NCBI RefSeq assembly: GCF_025685425.1
Contig: NZ_JAGTAS010000058.1
Span: 682,001-746,000 of the forward strand
Length of the DNA: 64,000 nucleotides
Direction: 5' to 3'
Source: Terriglobus albidus
GTDB lineage: Bacteria > Acidobacteriota > Terriglobia > Terriglobales > Acidobacteriaceae
The notes beneath the pieces are model-generated. The model was not told the DNA's origin. It worked only from the letters and a program-made list of their open reading frames with translations, and made no database searches. The position numbers and the translations under genes are program-made. This document shows positions 60,821-64,000 of the stretch, one piece after another. Each line of letters opens with the position of its first letter. The stretch's first letter is position 1.

Positions 60821-62950
60821 TTAACCAAGTCGCTGCCAGTGGTGAACACGGTAGTCTGTCTCGCCGGTAACTGTACCCGACCCTCCGGACCATCGCAGCT
60901 CCGCGCCGGCATCGCCCTCCAGCTTGAAGCTCAATGAGCCGTTACCGTACACACGTGCCGATAGACGCCTGGACTCCGGCGCGGCTGTATGAGCTCCCAC
61001 ATCGGCCCAGGGAACAATGCTGCCGGCTTTCACATACACGGGAATCTTCTCCACAGTTCGATCGACTGTAACGGTCGTGCCGCCCTTGATCAGCTCTCCT
61101 GTCCAGAAGTCATGCCAGTCGTTCCCACTTGGGAAAACGAGTTCCCTCTTTGCCTCTCCGGCAAACAACGGAGCGATCATCATGCGGTCGCCGATGATGT
61201 ATTGATCGTCCACTTTTGCCAGTCGGGCGTCATTCGGCCAGTCCATCACGAGCGCACGGAAAGGAGGAGTTCCGTCAGCGGCATAGCGATGAAATGCGCT
61301 CTTCAGATAGGGGACCAGGCTCATGCGCCAACCGATAATCTCTCGGCAGCGAGACTCAGTTACCTCCCAGTTGGTCATATCCTGCCCGGCGTTATTCAGC
61401 TTTCGATTCAATTGCCGCCATGGAGGACTCTTGATGTACCAACCGTTCACGAGTGCTAACGGCGAGAAGATAACACTTTGCAGACGCCGTATCAGATCTT
61501 CTTCACTGACGGCATCGCGTACCTCCGGACACCACAGCAGACCGTTGAAGCCGGAGTTGACCAAACCGCGAATGAAGTCGCGATGGTTATACAGATCGCT
61601 ATAGAGGACAAAGGGATAAGGCGCAGCCAGCGCACCGCTGGAACGAACCAGACCATAGGTCTTCAGATTCCGCTTACGATATTCGTCCCAGATCGTGTAC
61701 TGGTAACGGAGCCCAAACACGCTGTGCATCTGTTCTCCATCAATGCCTGAGGGAAAACGGCTTAGCTCAGGAAACGACCAGCCTCCGGTGTAGTCGGAGT
61801 TGTCGCATTCGTCGAGCTTGAAGCCGCTGACACCTGCATCGACAAAGGTCTTGCCATGATATTCGCCAAAGACATGTCTTGCTGCAGGATCAGCAAAGTC
61901 CGGCGTCAAACCTCCCCAGACGCCGTAGTCTCCTGACAGTGACCGCATCGCAGGAAACACGGGTGAAGCTGGATGGACGAAGGCGTGCTCCCAAAGATTG
62001 ACGTGGCAGTTCAACGCCTTCATCTCTGACAGAAATGCTGTCGGCTCAGGAAACCGCTGTCCTTCCCATGCAAAAGTGCAGGAGTATGAGTGGCTCTGCC
62101 AGCCCGGCTCCAGCCCGAAGACGTCGCAGGGAATCTTGCGATCACGAAACTCTTTCAGGAGTGACACGACTCGTTGCGACGTTGACCGTGAGTCGGCACG
62201 ATACCAGAACCCAAGTCCCCACTCCGGCGGCACAAAGCCTCCGCCTGAAAAGACGTTATAGCGGCGAACGGCATCCAGCATGTTCGGCCCCGCGAAGAGG
62301 TAGACATCGACACCGGAAGCATTCGGGATTTCGACCGTCACCTGCCCCTGGTCAGCCGTATTAATGTTGTGCGTGTAATTCGGATCAGGATTAACGTTGC
62401 TGACACTGCTAGCCGGCTCCTCAGGCTTCGGGCGCGCGTTCCCGACAAAGAAGGTTGCATAACGAGCGGTGTCGACCAGGATGCCCACGCCTTTAGTCGT
62501 GACGTAAAACGGCACCGGAGCGTGAGAGTCTCCCGAATCAAACCTGGGATCGGCATTCACGCGCATGGTCTTCTTCTTTCCACGCTGATCGAAAGAAAGA
62601 AGCTGCAAGCCTAAGCCGAAGACAAGCTCATTGGGACGGAGCGGCAACTGAACGACTGTTCCCCGGACGGAGGTAGCACCTGAGATAGAAGGAAGTGGCG
62701 ATTCGGCCACATGAGGCAGGCGATCAAAACCGTCGGTCTGAGGCCCCACCAGCCGGCCTGAGACCGGAGTGTAGGACTCCGGAGTTCCAATGCGTGCTCT
62801 CCATACACCTGGGTGAACCTCGGCCCAATCTGCTTGCCGTAATGACTGTTCTTTCTCCTGAGCGAACAATACCCCCGGCGTTGAGGCTACAGCGCTCGTC
62901 ACCAGGAGACGTTTCGCCAGGCTTCTTCTCGTAATCCGATTCGATGACAT
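60821..62950 (-). CDS. Glycoside hydrolase family 31 protein, exported
   Basis: 709 residues. The N-terminus RITRRSLAKRLLVTSAVAST is a twin-arginine leader. An N-terminal beta domain is followed by the GH31 barrel: EWGLGFWYRADSRST near 245, DVFGLEPGWQSHSYSC near 275, and the nucleophile aspartate in GFKLDECDNSD near 380. GH31 enzymes cleave alpha-glucosides, alpha-xylosides or alpha-galactosides; the exact substrate is not clear. It follows the GH43 gene by 40 bp, suggesting joint polysaccharide breakdown. Confidence 0.88.
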   Translation of the reverse strand: MSSNRITRRSLAKRLLVTSAVASTPGVLFAQEKEQSLRQADWAEVHPGVWRARIGTPESYTPVSGRLVGPQTDGFDRLPHVAESPLPSISGATSVRGTVVQLPLRPNELVFGLGLQLLSFDQRGKKKTMRVNADPRFDSGDSHAPVPFYVTTKGVGILVDTARYATFFVGNARPKPEEPASSVSNVNPDPNYTHNINTADQGQVTVEIPNASGVDVYLFAGPNMLDAVRRYNVFSGGGFVPPEWGLGFWYRADSRSTSQRVVSLLKEFRDRKIPCDVFGLEPGWQSHSYSCTFAWEGQRFPEPTAFLSEMKALNCHVNLWEHAFVHPASPVFPAMRSLSGDYGVWGGLTPDFADPAARHVFGEYHGKTFVDAGVSGFKLDECDNSDYTGGWSFPELSRFPSGIDGEQMHSVFGLRYQYTIWDEYRKRNLKTYGLVRSSGALAAPYPFVLYSDLYNHRDFIRGLVNSGFNGLLWCPEVRDAVSEEDLIRRLQSVIFSPLALVNGWYIKSPPWRQLNRKLNNAGQDMTNWEVTESRCREIIGWRMSLVPYLKSAFHRYAADGTPPFRALVMDWPNDARLAKVDDQYIIGDRMMIAPLFAGEAKRELVFPSGNDWHDFWTGELIKGGTTVTVDRTVEKIPVYVKAGSIVPWADVGAHTAAPESRRLSARVYGNGSLSFKLEGDAGAELRWSGGSGTVTGETDYRVHHWQRLG

Positions 62951-62990
62951 CGACCTTCCTTCGTAGGTTGTGATGCAGGCAACTTCTCTG

Positions 62991-63986
62991 TTATGGAAGA
63001 ACCGCTGCTACGCCGCTCTTAACATCCAGAGTCCATGGCTTGGGTTCAGGCAGTCTCATATTTCCTGAGCCAATCTCAAGCGGCATCCAGATATAGCGGC
63101 TGTCAGTAAGCGCAGACGGCTTCCAGCGGTCTCCGATATAGATCACGGTTGTATCTTTCTTCCCGGTAACTTTGACCAGCATGCTCGACTGCGAGTTATA
63201 GGTATTCACTTCCGGCGGAGCGACATCCTTGAACTCACTCCATGGTCCCGCCAGTGACTTGGACGTGGCATAGACGTTGGGATTTGGCTTCCAGCCGGTG
63301 AGATGCGAACCAAGAACGTAGTACAGCCCCTTGTAATGCACAATCGCCCCGCCTTCGAGCGGAGCCCGGATGAAGCTGACCTGCTTTTCGACCGAGAGAT
63401 AATCACTTGAGAGTTTGGCGATAAAAAAACCGTGCGTCGGACGTGATTCGAAGATCAGATAGGCAGCGCCGTCATCATCGATAAACTGACCGATGTCGCG
63501 GCTCTCCTGATCGAGAGGACGGAAGCTCTTCACATACTTATAGTCACCATCTATGGTGTCACTCACCGCGACGGCGACACGCGCAAGCTTGTAGCCAAAT
63601 GCATCCAGGTGGGCATACATAACAAACTTCTTTGTTTGGTCGTTGTAGAAGACCTTCGGCCGCTCCAGAATCCAGTTGTTCAGATTCTCAGGGTTACTCA
63701 GCTTCAGCACCTGGTTGCGAAACTTCCAATGCACCAGATCTGTGGAGGAATAGCAGGAGACATAACGCTTGTCGGGATCATTCGATGGAGTGCGGTCTTC
63801 TCCAAACCAGAAATAGGTATCTTTCACCTTCAGGATTCCACCACCGTGCGCTTCGATAGGCCGCCCACGGTCGTCGAGCCACACCTCTCCGGGCCGAATC
63901 ACCTTCTCCTGTGCACTGGCTTGCTGCAGCATGACACCCGCACAAATACTGGAAACCAACGTGAACAGCCACCTGGACCTCTTCAT
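62991..63986 (-). CDS. Glycoside hydrolase family 43 protein, exported
   Basis: 331 residues with a signal peptide to about residue 25. A five-bladed propeller is indicated by RPIEAHGGGILKVKDTYFWFGED (first blade) and ILERPKVFYNDQTKKFVMYAH. This HGGGI-type first blade resembles exo-beta-1,3-galactanase-like GH43 branches, which lack the usual first-blade Asp; assignment to a substrate is tentative. First gene of the GH43-GH31 pair; its start lies 15 bp inside the window edge. Confidence 0.85.
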   Translation of the reverse strand: MKRSRWLFTLVSSICAGVMLQQASAQEKVIRPGEVWLDDRGRPIEAHGGGILKVKDTYFWFGEDRTPSNDPDKRYVSCYSSTDLVHWKFRNQVLKLSNPENLNNWILERPKVFYNDQTKKFVMYAHLDAFGYKLARVAVAVSDTIDGDYKYVKSFRPLDQESRDIGQFIDDDGAAYLIFESRPTHGFFIAKLSSDYLSVEKQVSFIRAPLEGGAIVHYKGLYYVLGSHLTGWKPNPNVYATSKSLAGPWSEFKDVAPPEVNTYNSQSSMLVKVTGKKDTTVIYIGDRWKPSALTDSRYIWMPLEIGSGNMRLPEPKPWTLDVKSGVAAVLP

Positions 63987-64000
63987 CTCCTCAAATTCCT

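Noticed and set aside
1-64000. CRISPR arrays, tRNA or rRNA genes, prophage or intact transposase
   Set aside because: No regularly spaced repeats, no cloverleaf candidate and no transposase, integrase or phage motif was seen in any translated frame.

Overview
The window looks like chromosomal DNA of an acidobacterium (Acidobacteriaceae/Terriglobia type, near Terriglobus, Edaphobacter or Granulicella). This rests on protein character, not on a marker gene: a hopanoid-type HpnB glycosyltransferase, M56 peptidase fused to TonB domains with a BlaI repressor, YtrA-type GntR with ABC genes, a Tad/Flp pilus locus, and secreted glycoside hydrolases with a twin-arginine leader. No rRNA, tRNA, CRISPR array, phage or intact transposase gene was seen.

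Layout. 0-8 kb: branched-chain acyl-CoA and propionate catabolism on the minus strand (acyl-CoA dehydrogenase, hydroxyisobutyryl-CoA hydrolase, enoyl-CoA hydratase, then prpB-prpC-prpD), with a divergent SDR dehydrogenase. 8-14.4 kb: GntR-ABC operon, membrane MutS-like ATPase, PdxA-like dehydrogenase and KdgT permease. 14.6-20.3 kb: exported redox proteins (multicopper oxidase with a monohaem cytochrome, cupredoxin with DUF4142) around a nucleoside hydrolase. 20.4-25.6 kb: ECF sigma factor, then a chromate operon (chrB, DUF1259, chrA, beta-propeller) behind a perfect 13-bp palindrome. 25.7-34.8 kb: small-molecule and stress genes (PEBP protein, decayed phosphoribosyltransferase, erythromycin-esterase-like, dodecin, hydrolase, exported LMW-phosphatase-like protein, TreZ, HpnB, AraC-DinB fusion).

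35.4-57.2 kb is the most interesting part: a complete Tad (Flp) pilus locus in several transcription units. An NtrC-type activator is encoded at one edge, and I find four sigma-54 -24/-12 elements with exact 10-bp GG-GC spacing, placed before cpaA, cpaB, the first flp pilin gene, and (minus strand) a proline-rich TonB-like envelope gene. One TadE pseudopilin carries a whole PilZ-like domain upstream of its prepilin cleavage site, so the peptidase would cut a c-di-GMP-receptor-like domain from the pilin. Two DUF192 genes, a 31-residue membrane protein, duplicated flp genes and a lipid-linked glycosylation-type module accompany it.

57.3-64 kb: MDR oxidoreductase, a BlaI/M56 sensor pair with operators overlapping its promoter, and GH31 and GH43 glycosidases.

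A dispersed MITE/REP-like element of about 110 bp with TAGAGCATTTTCC termini occurs seven times. At four sites its terminal TAG is the stop codon of the adjacent gene. A second element with related ends sits just before hpnB.
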